Part shown: in pieces, positions 35,487-45,732 of the stretch
Numbering within the stretch: position 1 is the stretch's first letter
Layout: each line of letters starts with the position of its first letter
Source: Pseudomonas sivasensis
GTDB lineage: Bacteria > Pseudomonadota > Gammaproteobacteria > Pseudomonadales > Pseudomonadaceae
Length of the DNA: 64,000 bases
NCBI RefSeq assembly: GCF_013778505.1
Contig: NZ_JAAOWU010000003.1
Location: 124,001-188,000 of the forward strand
Direction: 5' to 3'
Translations under genes and position numbers: made by a program
The notes under the pieces: model-generated
The model's database searches: none
The model's input: the letters and a program-made list of their open reading frames with translations, nothing else
Told to the model about the DNA's origin: nothing

Positions 35487-35861
35487 TTAGCCCAGCAGGG
35501 TAGCCCAACCTTCAACCACGTCACCGCCCCACTTGGCTTTCCACTCTTTCAGAGTTTTGTGGTTGCCACCTTTGGTTTCAATCACTTCGCCGTTGTGCGG
35601 GTTTTTGTATTGTTTGACTTTGCGAGCACGTTTGGTGCCGGTAGTTTTCACAGCGCCACGTGGAGCTTTAACTTTCGACTCTGGGTCCAGCAGCGCGATG
35701 ATGTCACGCAGGGATTTGGAGTACTCACCCATGAGGGTGCGCAGTTTGCCTTCGAATTCCAGCTCGGTTTTCAGTTTGTCGTCTTGGGACAGGTTCTTCA
35801 AACGAGCTTGCAGCTCTTTGATAGCTTCTTCGGTGGCGCGGTATTCGTTGATCAGAGACAT
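35487..35861 (-). CDS. mvaT: H-NS-like silencer MvaT
   Basis: The 124-residue nucleoid protein has an N-terminal coiled-coil oligomerisation domain (about 1-60, MSLINEYRATEEAIKELQAR) and a C-terminal AT-hook-like DNA-binding domain (about 78-120, KQYKNPHNGEVIETKGGNHK). It silences AT-rich, often foreign, DNA. The N- and C-terminal stretches are nearly the same as in P. aeruginosa MvaT from memory, which favours MvaT over MvaU. The AT-rich region upstream would suit autoregulation. Confidence 0.95.
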   Translation of the reverse strand: MSLINEYRATEEAIKELQARLKNLSQDDKLKTELEFEGKLRTLMGEYSKSLRDIIALLDPESKVKAPRGAVKTTGTKRARKVKQYKNPHNGEVIETKGGNHKTLKEWKAKWGGDVVEGWATLLG

Positions 35862-36211
35862 GTGGACTACCTTATGTAGAACGCTGATTGACAGGGATAG
35901 TGGCCTAATAATAGTCAGGCGATTTGCTCAAGTAAACATTTAAGACTGCATTTAGGTGAATTACTTTGAATGTTTGTGAATGCGCTATGCAATCGAGTTA
36001 ATTAAGTAGGTGATGCACCTGAAGATAATGCCGTTAATTTTTTGTATAACTGCGTCAGCCTGCGCTGTTCGTTCATATAGGGGTGGTAAAACCATACGCT
36101 ATTAAGGGATGTGCCTCGGGGGCGGATCAGAATAAGGCTCATTGAATACTGCAGTTTTTCTGCACAATCGCTAGAATGTCGGCCTTTGCGAAGTTCTGGA
36201 GTTTCCCCCTA
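35862..36211. other. AT-rich divergent promoter region between mvaT and purU
   Basis: The 350 bp without a gene are clearly richer in A and T than their surroundings. They presumably hold the mvaT promoter and, near 36170 (TAGAAT), a -10 element for purU. No palindrome or repeat stood out. Confidence 0.6.
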
Positions 36212-37060
36212 ATGCGCACTTTTCGGCTGGTGATTGCTTGCCCGGACCGGGTCGGCATCGTTGCCAAGGTCAGTAATTTTCTGGCCTCCCATAACGGCTG
36301 GATTACTGAGGCGAGCCATCACTCGGACAATCTCAGCGGTTGGTTCTTCATGCGTCACGAAATTCGTGCCGACACACTGCCCTTTGGCCTTGAGGCTTTT
36401 CGCGAGGCATTTGCGCCAATCGCTGAAGAGTTCTCAATGACTTGGCATATCACCGACACCGAGCAGAAGAAGCGCGTGGTGTTGATGGCAAGCCGCGAAT
36501 CTCACTGCCTGGCCGACTTGCTGCACCGCTGGCACAGTGACGAACTGGACTGCGAGATCGCGTGCGTAATCTCAAACCATGACGACCTGCGCAGCATGGT
36601 CGAGTGGCATGGCATCCCTTACTACCATGTGCCGGTCAACCCTCAGGACAAGGAGCCTGCATTCGCCGAGGTTTCTCGCCTGGTGAAGCAGCATGAGGCT
36701 GACGTGGTGGTGCTGGCGCGCTACATGCAGATCCTGCCGCCGGAACTGTGCCGCGAATACGCCGGCAAGGTGATCAACATTCACCATAGCTTCCTGCCGT
36801 CCTTTGTGGGGGCCAAGCCTTACCATCAGGCGTCTCTGCGTGGCGTGAAGTTGATTGGTGCAACTTGCCATTACGTCACCGAAGAGCTGGATGCCGGCCC
36901 GATCATCGAGCAGGACGTGGTGCGTGTCAGCCATAGCGACAGCATCGAGGACATGGTGCGCTTCGGTCGCGATGTCGAGAAGATGGTGCTGGCCCGTGGC
37001 CTGCGTTACCACCTGGAAGACCGCGTGCTGGTGCACGGCAACAAGACCGTCGTGTTCTGA
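36212..37060 (+). CDS. purU: formyltetrahydrofolate deformylase
   Basis: The 282-residue enzyme hydrolyses 10-formyl-THF to formate and THF, balancing one-carbon pools. It has an N-terminal ACT domain (about 1-80, VIACPDRVGIVAKVSNFLAS) and a C-terminal formyltransferase fold (about 88-280) with the catalytic stretch VINIHHSFLPSFVGAKPYHQ. The ATG at 36212 gives the family start MRTFRLVIACPDRVG; an upstream in-frame ATG at 36176 lacks family similarity. A terminator follows the gene. Confidence 0.95.
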   Translation: MRTFRLVIACPDRVGIVAKVSNFLASHNGWITEASHHSDNLSGWFFMRHEIRADTLPFGLEAFREAFAPIAEEFSMTWHITDTEQKKRVVLMASRESHCLADLLHRWHSDELDCEIACVISNHDDLRSMVEWHGIPYYHVPVNPQDKEPAFAEVSRLVKQHEADVVVLARYMQILPPELCREYAGKVINIHHSFLPSFVGAKPYHQASLRGVKLIGATCHYVTEELDAGPIIEQDVVRVSHSDSIEDMVRFGRDVEKMVLARGLRYHLEDRVLVHGNKTVVF

Positions 37061-37080
37061 TCAAGCCGTTTTGATTGAAG

Positions 37081-37121
37081 AAAAAAGGGCCTGGGCGTTA
37101 AATCGTTGCAGGCCCTTTTTC
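37081..37121 (+). terminator. terminator of purU
   Basis: AAAAAAGGGCCTG pairs with CAGGCCCTTTTT across a 15-nt loop, 20 bp past the stop codon. Confidence 0.88.
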
Positions 37122-37146
37122 TTTGTCTGTCGTTGAGGATTGACCG

Positions 37147-37317
37147 ATGAGTGACCCACTGGAAAAAGCCACCTCCAAAGCACCATCGACACTAGGTGAG
37201 GGGTGCTTGAGCCGTTACGACCCGGAGGATCTGGACAGTGAAGACGGCACCGAATTTCCCGGTGCCGCCGAGTTATGGGAACGCGAGCAGGCTAAGTCAG
37301 ATCCCGCTGCAAAATAA
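37147..37317 (+). CDS. small acidic hypothetical protein (56 residues)
   Basis: An ATG at 37147 opens a frame of 56 residues beginning MSDPLEKATSKAPSTLGEGC and ending with a TAA at 37317. It is acidic (many Asp and Glu), has no hydrophobic segment and contains LSRYDPEDLDSEDG. AGGA lies about 10 bp upstream. I do not recognise a family. It starts just after the purU terminator and ends 6 bp before the stop codon of the convergent chemoreceptor gene, so it fills the gap almost exactly. Confidence 0.6.
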   Translation: MSDPLEKATSKAPSTLGEGCLSRYDPEDLDSEDGTEFPGAAELWEREQAKSDPAAK

Positions 37318-37323
37318 AGCGAA

Positions 37324-39213
37324 TCAGATCCGGAAGCTGCCCACCAATTGTTTCAACCGCGCCGCCTGCTGTTCCAGGTCGGAGCACGCGCGCAGGGTCG
37401 ATTGCAGGTTTTCCACGCCTTCCTGATTGAGGGTGTTGATTTCAGTGATGTCCATGTTGATCGACTCCACGACCGAGGTCTGCTCCTCAGTGGCAGTCGC
37501 CACCGACTGGTTCATGCCGTCGATTTCCCCAATACGTTGGGTGACGCTGTTAAGACGCTCACCGGCCAGGTTAGCGATTTCCACGCTGTCATGACTGTGT
37601 CGCTGGCTTTCGCTCATGGTGCTGACCGACTCCCGGGCGCCGACCTGAAGTTCCTCAATCATCTTTTGTACTTGTTGCGCCGATTCCTGGGTGCGGTGTG
37701 CCAGGTTGCGCACTTCGTCGGCGACGACTGCAAACCCGCGTCCTGCTTCACCGGCACGTGCCGCTTCAATCGCAGCGTTCAGCGCCAGCAGGTTGGTTTG
37801 CTGGGAAATGCTGGTGATCACTTCGAGAATCTGGCCGATGTTCACGGTCTTGCTGTTAAGCGCTTCTATATTGCTGCTGGAGGCGCTGATCATCGCGGAC
37901 AGCTCAGTCATCGCCTTGATATTGCGCTCAACCACCTGTTGACCGTCTTCGGCCAAATGCCGCGCATCGCTGGCCTGGTTGGAGGCTTGGGCGGCATTAC
38001 GCGCGATTTCCTGAGCTGCGGCGCCCAGTTCATTGATGGCAGCAGCCACGCTGTTGGTGCGGTTGGCCTGTTCGTCGGAGTTGACCATCGACGAGTTGGA
38101 TGCGCTGACAACCCGCAGTGCTACTTCATTCACCTGCTCGGTGGCCGAGGACACTTCGCGGATGGACGTGTGAATACGCTCCACGAAGCTGTTGAACGCA
38201 TTACCCAGGATGCCGAACTCATCGTGGTTCTGGATGGTCAGGCGACGCGTCAGGTCACCTTCGCCGTCGGCGATGTCCTGCATGGCGCGGGTCATCACAT
38301 GCAGCGGTTGCAGCAGGACGCGAATCAGCATGCCCAGCAGGGCAATGATGATCACTACGGCAATGATCGTGGCGATCACCGCTGAGGTGCGAAATTCGCT
38401 GAGCATGGCGAAGGATTTGTCTTTATCCACCGAAATACCCAGGTACCAGTTCACCGACGGCAGCCCTTTGATCGGTGTGAAGGTCACGATGTTGTCCTTG
38501 CCATTGGCTTGAACTTCACTGAAGTCGCCGCTGATCTTCGGCGTGTTTTTTGGATACATGTCGGCCAGGGTTTTCATCACCAGGCTTTTGTCCGGGTGTA
38601 CCAGCACTTTGCCGTCGGCGCTGACCAGGAACGCGTAGCCCATGCCACCGAAGTTCAGCGCGCCAATGTTATCCACCAGGGTTTGCAGGCTCAGGTCGCC
38701 GCCCACCACGCCAATGCTCTGGCCGCCTTTGGCGCTGGGGGTGGCGATGGAAATGATCAATTGACCTGTAGCGGCGTCGATATACGGCTCGGTCAGGGTC
38801 GAGCCGTTGCTGCTCTGGGCGCCCTTGTACCAGGGGCGAACACGTGGGTCGAAGCCATCCGGCATCTTGGTGTCGGGGCGAATGGTGAAGGCCCCTTTGC
38901 TGTCACCAACGTAGGTTGCCATGAAGGACGACGTCAGGGTTTTCTGTTCCAGCAGGCTGGCAACGGTCGAAGGCTCAGGGTTGATAGCGATGTTTTGTGC
39001 AGCGTTTTCCACCAGCGCAATACGCCCGGTGAGCCAGGTTTGAATGTTGCTTGCGGTGACATCGCCCATTTCGTGCAGGTAGCTGTTGAGGTCTTCACGA
39101 ATGGCGTTACGTTGCAGGTAGTCGTTGTAGAGGGTGAATAGAGCGAAGGCCGCGATGACGATAAGGGAGGCTGCAAGCAGGATCTTGTGGCTGAAACGCA
39201 GATTTTTATTCAT
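37324..39213 (-). CDS. methyl-accepting chemotaxis protein with amino-acid-type dCache sensor
   Basis: The 629-residue chemoreceptor has TM1 at about 10-30, a periplasmic dCache_1 domain (about 35-275), TM2 at about 280-300, HAMP (about 300-355) and a C-terminal signalling domain with the hairpin tip [20 protein letters not shown]. The amino-acid-binding residues of PctA-type receptors occur at the same numbers: Arg126, Trp128, Tyr129, Tyr144, Asp146 and Asp173; position 121 is Phe instead of Tyr. The purU-to-pct order resembles P. aeruginosa PA4314-PA4309 (from memory). An amino-acid attractant is the best guess. Confidence 0.93.
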   Translation of the reverse strand: MNKNLRFSHKILLAASLIVIAAFALFTLYNDYLQRNAIREDLNSYLHEMGDVTASNIQTWLTGRIALVENAAQNIAINPEPSTVASLLEQKTLTSSFMATYVGDSKGAFTIRPDTKMPDGFDPRVRPWYKGAQSSNGSTLTEPYIDAATGQLIISIATPSAKGGQSIGVVGGDLSLQTLVDNIGALNFGGMGYAFLVSADGKVLVHPDKSLVMKTLADMYPKNTPKISGDFSEVQANGKDNIVTFTPIKGLPSVNWYLGISVDKDKSFAMLSEFRTSAVIATIIAVVIIIALLGMLIRVLLQPLHVMTRAMQDIADGEGDLTRRLTIQNHDEFGILGNAFNSFVERIHTSIREVSSATEQVNEVALRVVSASNSSMVNSDEQANRTNSVAAAINELGAAAQEIARNAAQASNQASDARHLAEDGQQVVERNIKAMTELSAMISASSSNIEALNSKTVNIGQILEVITSISQQTNLLALNAAIEAARAGEAGRGFAVVADEVRNLAHRTQESAQQVQKMIEELQVGARESVSTMSESQRHSHDSVEIANLAGERLNSVTQRIGEIDGMNQSVATATEEQTSVVESINMDITEINTLNQEGVENLQSTLRACSDLEQQAARLKQLVGSFRI

Positions 39214-39391
39214 AGCTTGAAGGGTCCGCTAAGGTCTTAATATCCAAAGCGCGTCCTTGTGGAACACGCGGAAGGGTAGCGTAAAAAAAGTTTGATATTT
39301 CCGTTGGTCCCTGTAGGAGATATCTGAGCGATTTTTAGACTTTATGGGTCTCACATCTCTCTTATCGACCTGGCGGCACTAAAGATTAACC

Positions 39392-40882
39392 ATGGGTGAC
39401 GAAATGCCTGACTCCACACAACTTCTTATCGGTGCCGGTCTTGATGGCCAGCCAATTGCCCAGGCCATGCGCCTTGCCAACCGCCACGGGTTGATCGCCG
39501 GCGCCACGGGCACAGGCAAGACCGTCACGTTGCAGCGCCTGGCCGAAGCCTTCAGTGATGCGGGCGTCGCGGTATTTGCGGCTGATATCAAAGGCGACCT
39601 CTGTGGCCTGGGTGCCGCCGCCAACCCTCAGGGCAAGGTTGCCGAGCGTATTGCCGGGATGCCTTTCCTTAATTACACGGCCAAGGCTTACCCCGTCACG
39701 CTGTGGGATATCCATGGGCAGTCCGGTCATCCGTTGCGCACCACCATCAGTGAGATGGGGCCGTTGTTGCTTGGCAGTTTGTTGGAGCTGACTGACAGCC
39801 AGCAGTCGGCCCTTTACGCCGCATTCAAGGTGGCGGATCGCGAAGGCCTATTGCTGCTGGATCTCAAGGATCTCAAGGCACTTCTCAATCACCTTCGCTA
39901 CCACCCGGAACTGCTTGGCGAAGACGCGGCGCTGATGACCACTGGCTCCAGTCAGGCGCTGTTGCGGCGCTTGGCTGTCTTGGAACAGCAGGGTGCCGAG
40001 GCGTTGTTTGGTGAGCCGGCCTTGCAGCTTGAAGACATCTTGCAGCCCACAGGCGATGGGCGGGGACGTATTCACTTGTTGGACGCTAGCCGCCTGGTGC
40101 ATGAAGCGCCGAAGGTGTATGCGACCTTCCTGTTGTGGCTGTTGGCAGAATTGTTCGAACAACTTCCGGAGCGCGGTGATGCGGACAAACCGCTGCTGGC
40201 GCTGTTCTTCGACGAAGCGCATCTCTTGTTTGCCGACACTCCCAAGGCTTTGCAAGATCGCTTGGAGCAAGTGGTGCGGCTGATTCGTTCCAAGGGGGTG
40301 GGGGTGTATTTCGTCACTCAATCGCCGGGCGACTTGCCGGATACCGTGCTGGCGCAACTCGGTTTACGGGTGCAGCACGGCCTGCGGGCGTTCACCACGA
40401 AAGAGCAGAAATCCTTGCGGGCGGTAGCGGACGGCTTCCGCCCCAACCCGACATTCGATGCGTTATCGGTTTTGACTGAGCTGGGCACCGGTGAGGCATT
40501 GGTGGGTACGCTGCAGGAAAAAGGCACGCCGGAGGTCGTTCAGCGCGTATTGGTCGCGCCGCCGCAATCGCGCATCGGGCCGCTCAGTGCGGCAGAGCGT
40601 GCCGCATTGGTGGCCACTTCACCGTTGCAGGGTCGCTATGACAAGCCGATTGATCGGGAGTCCGCATATGAAGTTTTGATGGCGCGCAAGGAGCTTGGGC
40701 CTAACGAAGAGCCCCGGCAGGGCGCCGAGGAGCCCAGCTTCACAGACAAAGCTGGGGCGTTCCTTGGAACAACCGCAGGCAAGGCGCTGAAGTCAGCGAT
40801 GCAGCAGGCGGCCAACCAGATGGGGCGTCAATTGGTGCGTGGTTTGTTGGGGTCTTTGCTGGGCGGCAGTAAGCGCAAGTAG
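39392..40882 (+). CDS. HerA-like DUF853 ATPase (YjgR family)
   Basis: The 496-residue P-loop ATPase of the HerA/FtsK superfamily has Walker A GATGTGKT (37-44), a Walker B region LLALFFDEAHLLFADTP (about 267-283) and FVTQSPGDLPDTVLAQLGLR downstream. The C-terminus is rich in Gly, Lys and Gln and may bind DNA or oligomerise. The cellular role of the family is unclear. The ATG at 39392 and an in-frame ATG at 39404 are both possible starts. It is convergent with dciA, 4 bp apart. Confidence 0.9.
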   Translation: MGDEMPDSTQLLIGAGLDGQPIAQAMRLANRHGLIAGATGTGKTVTLQRLAEAFSDAGVAVFAADIKGDLCGLGAAANPQGKVAERIAGMPFLNYTAKAYPVTLWDIHGQSGHPLRTTISEMGPLLLGSLLELTDSQQSALYAAFKVADREGLLLLDLKDLKALLNHLRYHPELLGEDAALMTTGSSQALLRRLAVLEQQGAEALFGEPALQLEDILQPTGDGRGRIHLLDASRLVHEAPKVYATFLLWLLAELFEQLPERGDADKPLLALFFDEAHLLFADTPKALQDRLEQVVRLIRSKGVGVYFVTQSPGDLPDTVLAQLGLRVQHGLRAFTTKEQKSLRAVADGFRPNPTFDALSVLTELGTGEALVGTLQEKGTPEVVQRVLVAPPQSRIGPLSAAERAALVATSPLQGRYDKPIDRESAYEVLMARKELGPNEEPRQGAEEPSFTDKAGAFLGTTAGKALKSAMQQAANQMGRQLVRGLLGSLLGGSKRK

Positions 40883-40886
40883 TGCC

Positions 40887-41342
40887 TCAGGCCTTGGGCT
40901 TGCCATGGGCGGCCAAGCGCTCAAGCGCGGCGCGCAAGCCTGGATCGTTGATGCCGTCGGCCGTGGCCTGAATCGTCTCGGCCGCATGCTCCGACAGGTC
41001 CAGAGTGTGTCCGACTGCGCCTTGCTGCACGGTCGGTGGCTGTACCTTGAACTGGATACGCGTCAAGCTGGCGAACTCATCGAATGCCATCAATTGACGC
41101 TGCAGGCGTTTTTGCTGATAGCGCAAACGGGTCGCCCAATGACCGTCTGTGACAATCAATAGCAAATTACCTTCACGCCACGACGCCACGTGGCAATGCT
41201 CGCGGGCGGCGGGTTGTAGTTGGCTTTCGAGCAGGCGTTGCAAATGGCCCAAGCGTTGCGCATGGCCAAAGATGGCTTTCAGCGGCTTGGCTTCGCGAAG
41301 CAACACGCTGGGCGCGCGGGCTGTAAGAGGGCGAAATGCCAT
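40887..41342 (-). CDS. dciA: DciA-like protein (DUF721), probable DnaB helicase loader
   Basis: The 151-residue protein has the DUF721 core, including EGNLLLIVTDGHWATRLRYQ at about residues 59-78. DciA is the helicase operator found in bacteria without DnaC, which fits Pseudomonas. The N-terminus is basic and the C-terminus helical. It is divergent from secA, an arrangement also known near secA in P. aeruginosa (PA4405, from memory). The ATG at 41342 gives the family start; a longer frame to 41465 has no support. Confidence 0.85.
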   Translation of the reverse strand: MAFRPLTARAPSVLLREAKPLKAIFGHAQRLGHLQRLLESQLQPAAREHCHVASWREGNLLLIVTDGHWATRLRYQQKRLQRQLMAFDEFASLTRIQFKVQPPTVQQGAVGHTLDLSEHAAETIQATADGINDPGLRAALERLAAHGKPKA

Positions 41343-41636
41343 GATTGGACACCTTAAGTAACAGAGCGGCCATCTTAGCAGAATGCGTCTGCGCGGCCCC
41401 TGACAATGCATTGCCGGGCGGTTTCCCAGGAAATCAATCGGCTCCATGGGTTGAAGTTCGCGCAAAAGCCCTTATTTTAAACAAGCCCTCTCACAGCACC
41501 ATGCCAGCATCGGGGAACAACGCCACTTTCCTCACCCACGATTCCGGGTAGAATGCGCGTTCGCATGCGGCCGTGAGGGCTGCTCGGGCCACTCACGGTG
41601 CGCCCTCCATCCCTATGTGTGGAAGAACCTGCCGAT
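41343..41636. promoter_or_regulatory. divergent promoter region between dciA and secA
   Basis: A sigma-70-like pair TTGAAG (41451-41456) and TATTTT (41473-41478), 16 bp apart, faces secA, and a TAGAAT box lies near 41550. Neither is strong enough to assign the start of transcription. Confidence 0.35.
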
Positions 41637-44372
41637 ATGTTTGCGCCTTTGTTAAAGAAACTTTTTGGAAGCAAGAATGAGCGCGAAGTCAAACGCATGC
41701 TCAAGACGGTGCAGCTGGTCAATGCCTTCGAAGAGCAGATGGTTGCCCTGTCGGACGAGCAATTGCGCGCCAAGACCCAAGAGTTCAAGGCCCGCATAGC
41801 CAAAGGTGAAACCCTCGACAAGCTGCTTCCCGAAGCCTTTGCGGTTGCCCGTGAAGCCGGTAAGCGTGTCATGGGCATGCGCCACTTCGACGTCCAGTTG
41901 ATCGGCGGTATGACCTTGCATGAAGGCATGATTGCCGAAATGCGTACCGGTGAAGGCAAGACCCTGGTAGCTACTCTGGGTGTTTACCTCAACGCACTGT
42001 CCGGCAAGGGCGTGCACGTTGTGACGGTGAACGACTACCTGGCTCGCCGGGACGCCAACTGGATGCGCCCGCTGTATGAATATCTCGGCCTGACCGTCGG
42101 CGTAGTAACGCCGTTCCAGCCGCCGGAAGAGAAGCGCGCTGCTTACGCGTGCGACATTACCTACGGCACCAACAACGAATTCGGTTTCGACTACCTGCGC
42201 GACAACATGGCGTTCAGCATGGATGAAAAATTCCAGCGTGAACTCAACTTTGCCGTGATCGACGAAGTCGACTCCATTCTCATCGACGAAGCCCGTACCC
42301 CACTGATCATCTCCGGCCAGGCCGAAGACAGCTCGCGCCTGTACACCGAGATCAACAAGTTGATCCCGCGTCTGGAGCAGCACATCGAAGAAGTGGAAGG
42401 CGTTGTGACCAAAGAAGGTCACTTCTCCATCGACGAGAAGACCCGCCAGGTCGAACTCAACGAAGCCGGTCACCAGTTCGTCGAAGACATGCTGACCCAG
42501 ATCGGCCTGCTGGCTGAAGGCGAGAGCCTGTACTCGGCGCACAACCTGGGCCTGTTGACCCACGTGTATGCGGGCCTGCGCGCCCACAAGCTGTTCCATC
42601 GCAACGTCGAATACATCGTGCAAGATGGCCAAGTGGTATTGGTTGACGAACACACCGGCCGTACCATGCCGGGTCGTCGTCTGTCCGAAGGCCTGCACCA
42701 GGCCATCGAAGCCAAGGAAATGCTCAACATTCAGGCCGAAAGCCAGACGTTGGCTTCCACCACCTTCCAGAACTACTTCCGTCTGTATAACAAACTGTCC
42801 GGCATGACCGGTACTGCGGACACCGAAGCGTTCGAATTCCACCAGATCTACAACCTGGCTGTGATGGTGATCCCACCGAACAAGCCGCTGGCGCGTAAAG
42901 ATTTCAATGACCTGGTGTTCCTGACCGCCGAAGAGAAGTACGCGGCGATCATCAACGACATCAAGGACGGCATGGCCCAGGGCCGCCCGATTCTGGTGGG
43001 TACCGCCACCATCGAGACTTCCGAGCACGTGTCTAACCTGCTCAACAAGGAAGGTATCGAGCACAAGGTTCTTAACGCCAAGTTCCACGAAAAAGAAGCT
43101 GAGATCATTGCCCAGGCCGGTCGCCCAGGCGCATTGACCATCGCCACCAACATGGCCGGTCGTGGTACTGACATCCTGTTGGGCGGTAACTGGGAAGTGG
43201 AAGTCGCCTCCCTGGACAACCCTACCCCTGAGCAGATCGCCCAGATCAAGGCTGACTGGCAGAAGCGCCACCAGGCCGTGCTCGAATCCGGTGGTTTGCA
43301 GGTGATCGCGTCCGAGCGTCACGAATCGCGCCGTATCGACAACCAACTGCGTGGTCGTGCCGGCCGTCAGGGTGACGCCGGTTCCAGCCGCTTCTACCTG
43401 TCTCTGGAAGACAGCCTGATGCGCATCTTCGCCTCGGATCGGGTGAAGAACTTCATGAAAGCCTTGGGTATGCAGTCCGGTGAAGCGATCGAGCACCGTA
43501 TGGTGACCAACGCCATCGAGAAGGCCCAGCGCAAGGTTGAAGGCCGTAACTTCGATATTCGTAAGCAACTGCTTGAGTTCGACGACGTCAACAACGAACA
43601 GCGTAAAGTGATTTATCACATGCGTAACACGTTGCTGGCCGCTGACAACATTGGCGAGACCATCGCCGATTTCCGTCAGGACGTGCTCAACGCGACCGTC
43701 AGTGCACACATCCCGCCACAGTCCCTGCCAGAGCAGTGGGATGTTGCTGGTCTGGAAGCCGCGTTGAAGAGCGACTTCGGTGTCGACTTGCCGGTCCAGC
43801 AATGGCTCGACGAAGACGATCACCTGTACGAAGAGACGCTGCGCGAGAAGCTGATGGCCGAGCTGCTGGCCGCGTACAACGAGAAAGAAGAGCAGGCGAG
43901 TGCCGAAGCACTGCGCACCTTCGAGAAACAAATCGTACTGCGCGTGCTGGACGACCTGTGGAAAGACCACCTGTCGACCATGGACCACCTGCGTCACGGC
44001 ATCCACCTGCGTGGTTACGCCCAGAAGAACCCGAAGCAAGAGTACAAGCGCGAGTCGTTCACGCTGTTCTCCGAGTTGCTGGATTCGATCAAGCGCGATT
44101 CGATTCGCGTGCTGTCCCACGTTCAGGTGCGCCGCGAAGACCCGATCGAGGAAGAAGCTCGCCTGCGTCAGGAGGCCGAGGCACTGGCTGCGCGCATGCA
44201 GTTCCAGCACGACGAAGCGCCGGGTCTGGAAGCGCCTGAGGTGTTGGGCGAAGAGGTCGATGTGGCCTTGGCTCAGGCGCCGGTTCGCAATGACCAGAAG
44301 CTGGGCCGCAACGAACTCTGCTACTGCGGTTCGGGCAAGAAATTCAAACACTGCCACGGCCAGATCGAATAA
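41637..44372 (+). CDS. secA: preprotein translocase ATPase SecA
   Basis: The 911-residue SecA drives post-translational export through SecYEG using ATP. The nucleotide fold NBD1 has Walker A MRTGEGKT (102-109) and the [13 protein letters not shown] region near 208; the preprotein-binding and NBD2 domains follow ([20 protein letters not shown]). The C-terminus carries the zinc-binding SEC-C tail with [14 protein letters not shown], which contacts SecB. The length is normal. The ATG at 41637 gives the standard start [17 protein letters not shown] hairpin terminator follows. Confidence 0.97.
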   Translation: MFAPLLKKLFGSKNEREVKRMLKTVQLVNAFEEQMVALSDEQLRAKTQEFKARIAKGETLDKLLPEAFAVAREAGKRVMGMRHFDVQLIGGMTLHEGMIAEMRTGEGKTLVATLGVYLNALSGKGVHVVTVNDYLARRDANWMRPLYEYLGLTVGVVTPFQPPEEKRAAYACDITYGTNNEFGFDYLRDNMAFSMDEKFQRELNFAVIDEVDSILIDEARTPLIISGQAEDSSRLYTEINKLIPRLEQHIEEVEGVVTKEGHFSIDEKTRQVELNEAGHQFVEDMLTQIGLLAEGESLYSAHNLGLLTHVYAGLRAHKLFHRNVEYIVQDGQVVLVDEHTGRTMPGRRLSEGLHQAIEAKEMLNIQAESQTLASTTFQNYFRLYNKLSGMTGTADTEAFEFHQIYNLAVMVIPPNKPLARKDFNDLVFLTAEEKYAAIINDIKDGMAQGRPILVGTATIETSEHVSNLLNKEGIEHKVLNAKFHEKEAEIIAQAGRPGALTIATNMAGRGTDILLGGNWEVEVASLDNPTPEQIAQIKADWQKRHQAVLESGGLQVIASERHESRRIDNQLRGRAGRQGDAGSSRFYLSLEDSLMRIFASDRVKNFMKALGMQSGEAIEHRMVTNAIEKAQRKVEGRNFDIRKQLLEFDDVNNEQRKVIYHMRNTLLAADNIGETIADFRQDVLNATVSAHIPPQSLPEQWDVAGLEAALKSDFGVDLPVQQWLDEDDHLYEETLREKLMAELLAAYNEKEEQASAEALRTFEKQIVLRVLDDLWKDHLSTMDHLRHGIHLRGYAQKNPKQEYKRESFTLFSELLDSIKRDSIRVLSHVQVRREDPIEEEARLRQEAEALAARMQFQHDEAPGLEAPEVLGEEVDVALAQAPVRNDQKLGRNELCYCGSGKKFKHCHGQIE

Positions 44373-44400
44373 GATTTTCGCCTGACGCTGCAATACCTAG

Positions 44401-44433
44401 CGCCGCGACCGGCCTCCGCCGTCGCGGCGTTTT
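44401..44433 (+). terminator. terminator of secA
   Basis: CGCCGCGAC (44401-44409) pairs with GTCGCGGCG (44421-44429), followed by TTTT. Confidence 0.85.
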
Positions 44434-44496
44434 GCCATTAATTTCACCGTCGATCACGACGGCACAGACATTATCTATCTTTTAAGGAGCGCGTTC

Positions 44497-45714
44497 ATGG
44501 CTGTTGGTCTTGGTCCTTTGCCCACATTGCACCCGGTTGCCGGTTTTGAGCTCGGTATCGCGTCGGCCGGCATCAAGCGCCCGGGGCGCAAGGATGTGGT
44601 GGTGATGCGCTGTGCCGAAGGTTCGACCGTCGCCGGTGTTTTCACCCTCAACGCCTTCTGCGCCGCTCCGGTGATCCTGGCCAAGCAGCGCGTTGCCGGC
44701 TCCATCCGTTACCTGCTGACTAACACTGGCAATGCCAACGCAGGCACCGGTGAGCCTGGTTTGGTCGCTGCTGCGCGTACCTGCGCCAAGCTTGCCCAGT
44801 TGACTGGCGTGGATGCCAGCCAAGTGTTGCCTTACTCCACCGGTGTCATCGGCGAGCCGCTGCCGGTTGAGAAAATCGAAGGCGCCTTGCAGGCCGCGTT
44901 GGACGACCTGTCTGTGGATAACTGGGCGGCCGCCGCCACTGGCATCATGACCACGGACACCCTGCCGAAAGGCGCGAGCCGTCAGTTCGTGCACGACGGC
45001 GTGACCGTCACCGTGACCGGTATCAGTAAAGGCGCGGGCATGATCCGCCCGAACATGGCAACCATGCTCGGCTACATTGCTACCGACGCCAAAGTTTCCC
45101 GCGACGTGCTGCACAGCCTGATCCTCGACGGCGCCAACAAGTCGTTTAACCGCATTACCATCGATGGCGATACCTCGACCAACGATTGCTGCATGCTGAT
45201 CGCTACCGGCAAAGCTGATCTGCCGGAAATTACCGAGGCCAGCGGCCCGCTGTTCGCGGCATTGAAGCAGGCTGTGTTCGAAGTGTGCATGGACGTGGCT
45301 CAGGCCATCGTGCGTGACGGCGAAGGTGCCACCAAGTTCGTGACGGTTGAAGTCAACGGCGGCGGCAATCACCAGGAATGCCTGGATGTCGGCTACACCG
45401 TGGCCCACTCGCCGCTGATCAAGACGGCACTGTTCGCCTCCGACCCCAACTGGGGCCGCATCCTCGCCGCCGTTGGCCGTGCTGGTGTGCCGGATCTGGA
45501 CGTGAGCAAGATCGACGTGTTCCTCGGTGACGTGTGCATCGCCAGCCGTGGCGCCCGTGCCGAGAGCTATACCGAAGCACAGGGCTCGGCGGTGATGCAG
45601 CAGGAAGAAATCACCATCCGCATCGAGTTGGGCCGCGGCGATTGCAGCGAAACCATCTGGACCACCGACCTGTCCCACGAGTACGTGAAGATCAACGCGG
45701 AATACCGTACCTGA
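44497..45714 (+). CDS. argJ: bifunctional ornithine acetyltransferase/N-acetylglutamate synthase
   Basis: The 405-residue enzyme recycles the acetyl group between acetylornithine and glutamate in arginine synthesis. The precursor cuts itself between Ala188 and Thr189 in PNMATMLGY, and Thr189 becomes the N-terminal nucleophile of the beta chain. [14 protein letters not shown] lies upstream in the alpha chain. The start follows AAGGAG. The Nudix gene follows after 18 bp and is probably cotranscribed. Confidence 0.96.
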   Translation: MAVGLGPLPTLHPVAGFELGIASAGIKRPGRKDVVVMRCAEGSTVAGVFTLNAFCAAPVILAKQRVAGSIRYLLTNTGNANAGTGEPGLVAAARTCAKLAQLTGVDASQVLPYSTGVIGEPLPVEKIEGALQAALDDLSVDNWAAAATGIMTTDTLPKGASRQFVHDGVTVTVTGISKGAGMIRPNMATMLGYIATDAKVSRDVLHSLILDGANKSFNRITIDGDTSTNDCCMLIATGKADLPEITEASGPLFAALKQAVFEVCMDVAQAIVRDGEGATKFVTVEVNGGGNHQECLDVGYTVAHSPLIKTALFASDPNWGRILAAVGRAGVPDLDVSKIDVFLGDVCIASRGARAESYTEAQGSAVMQQEEITIRIELGRGDCSETIWTTDLSHEYVKINAEYRT

Positions 45715-45732
45715 TAGAAGAGGATAACCGCG

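Noticed and set aside
41652..44393. 913-residue open frame on the minus strand opposite secA
   Set aside because: It is an antisense shadow of secA, with high GC and low stop-codon frequency, no family motifs and no ribosome-binding site.
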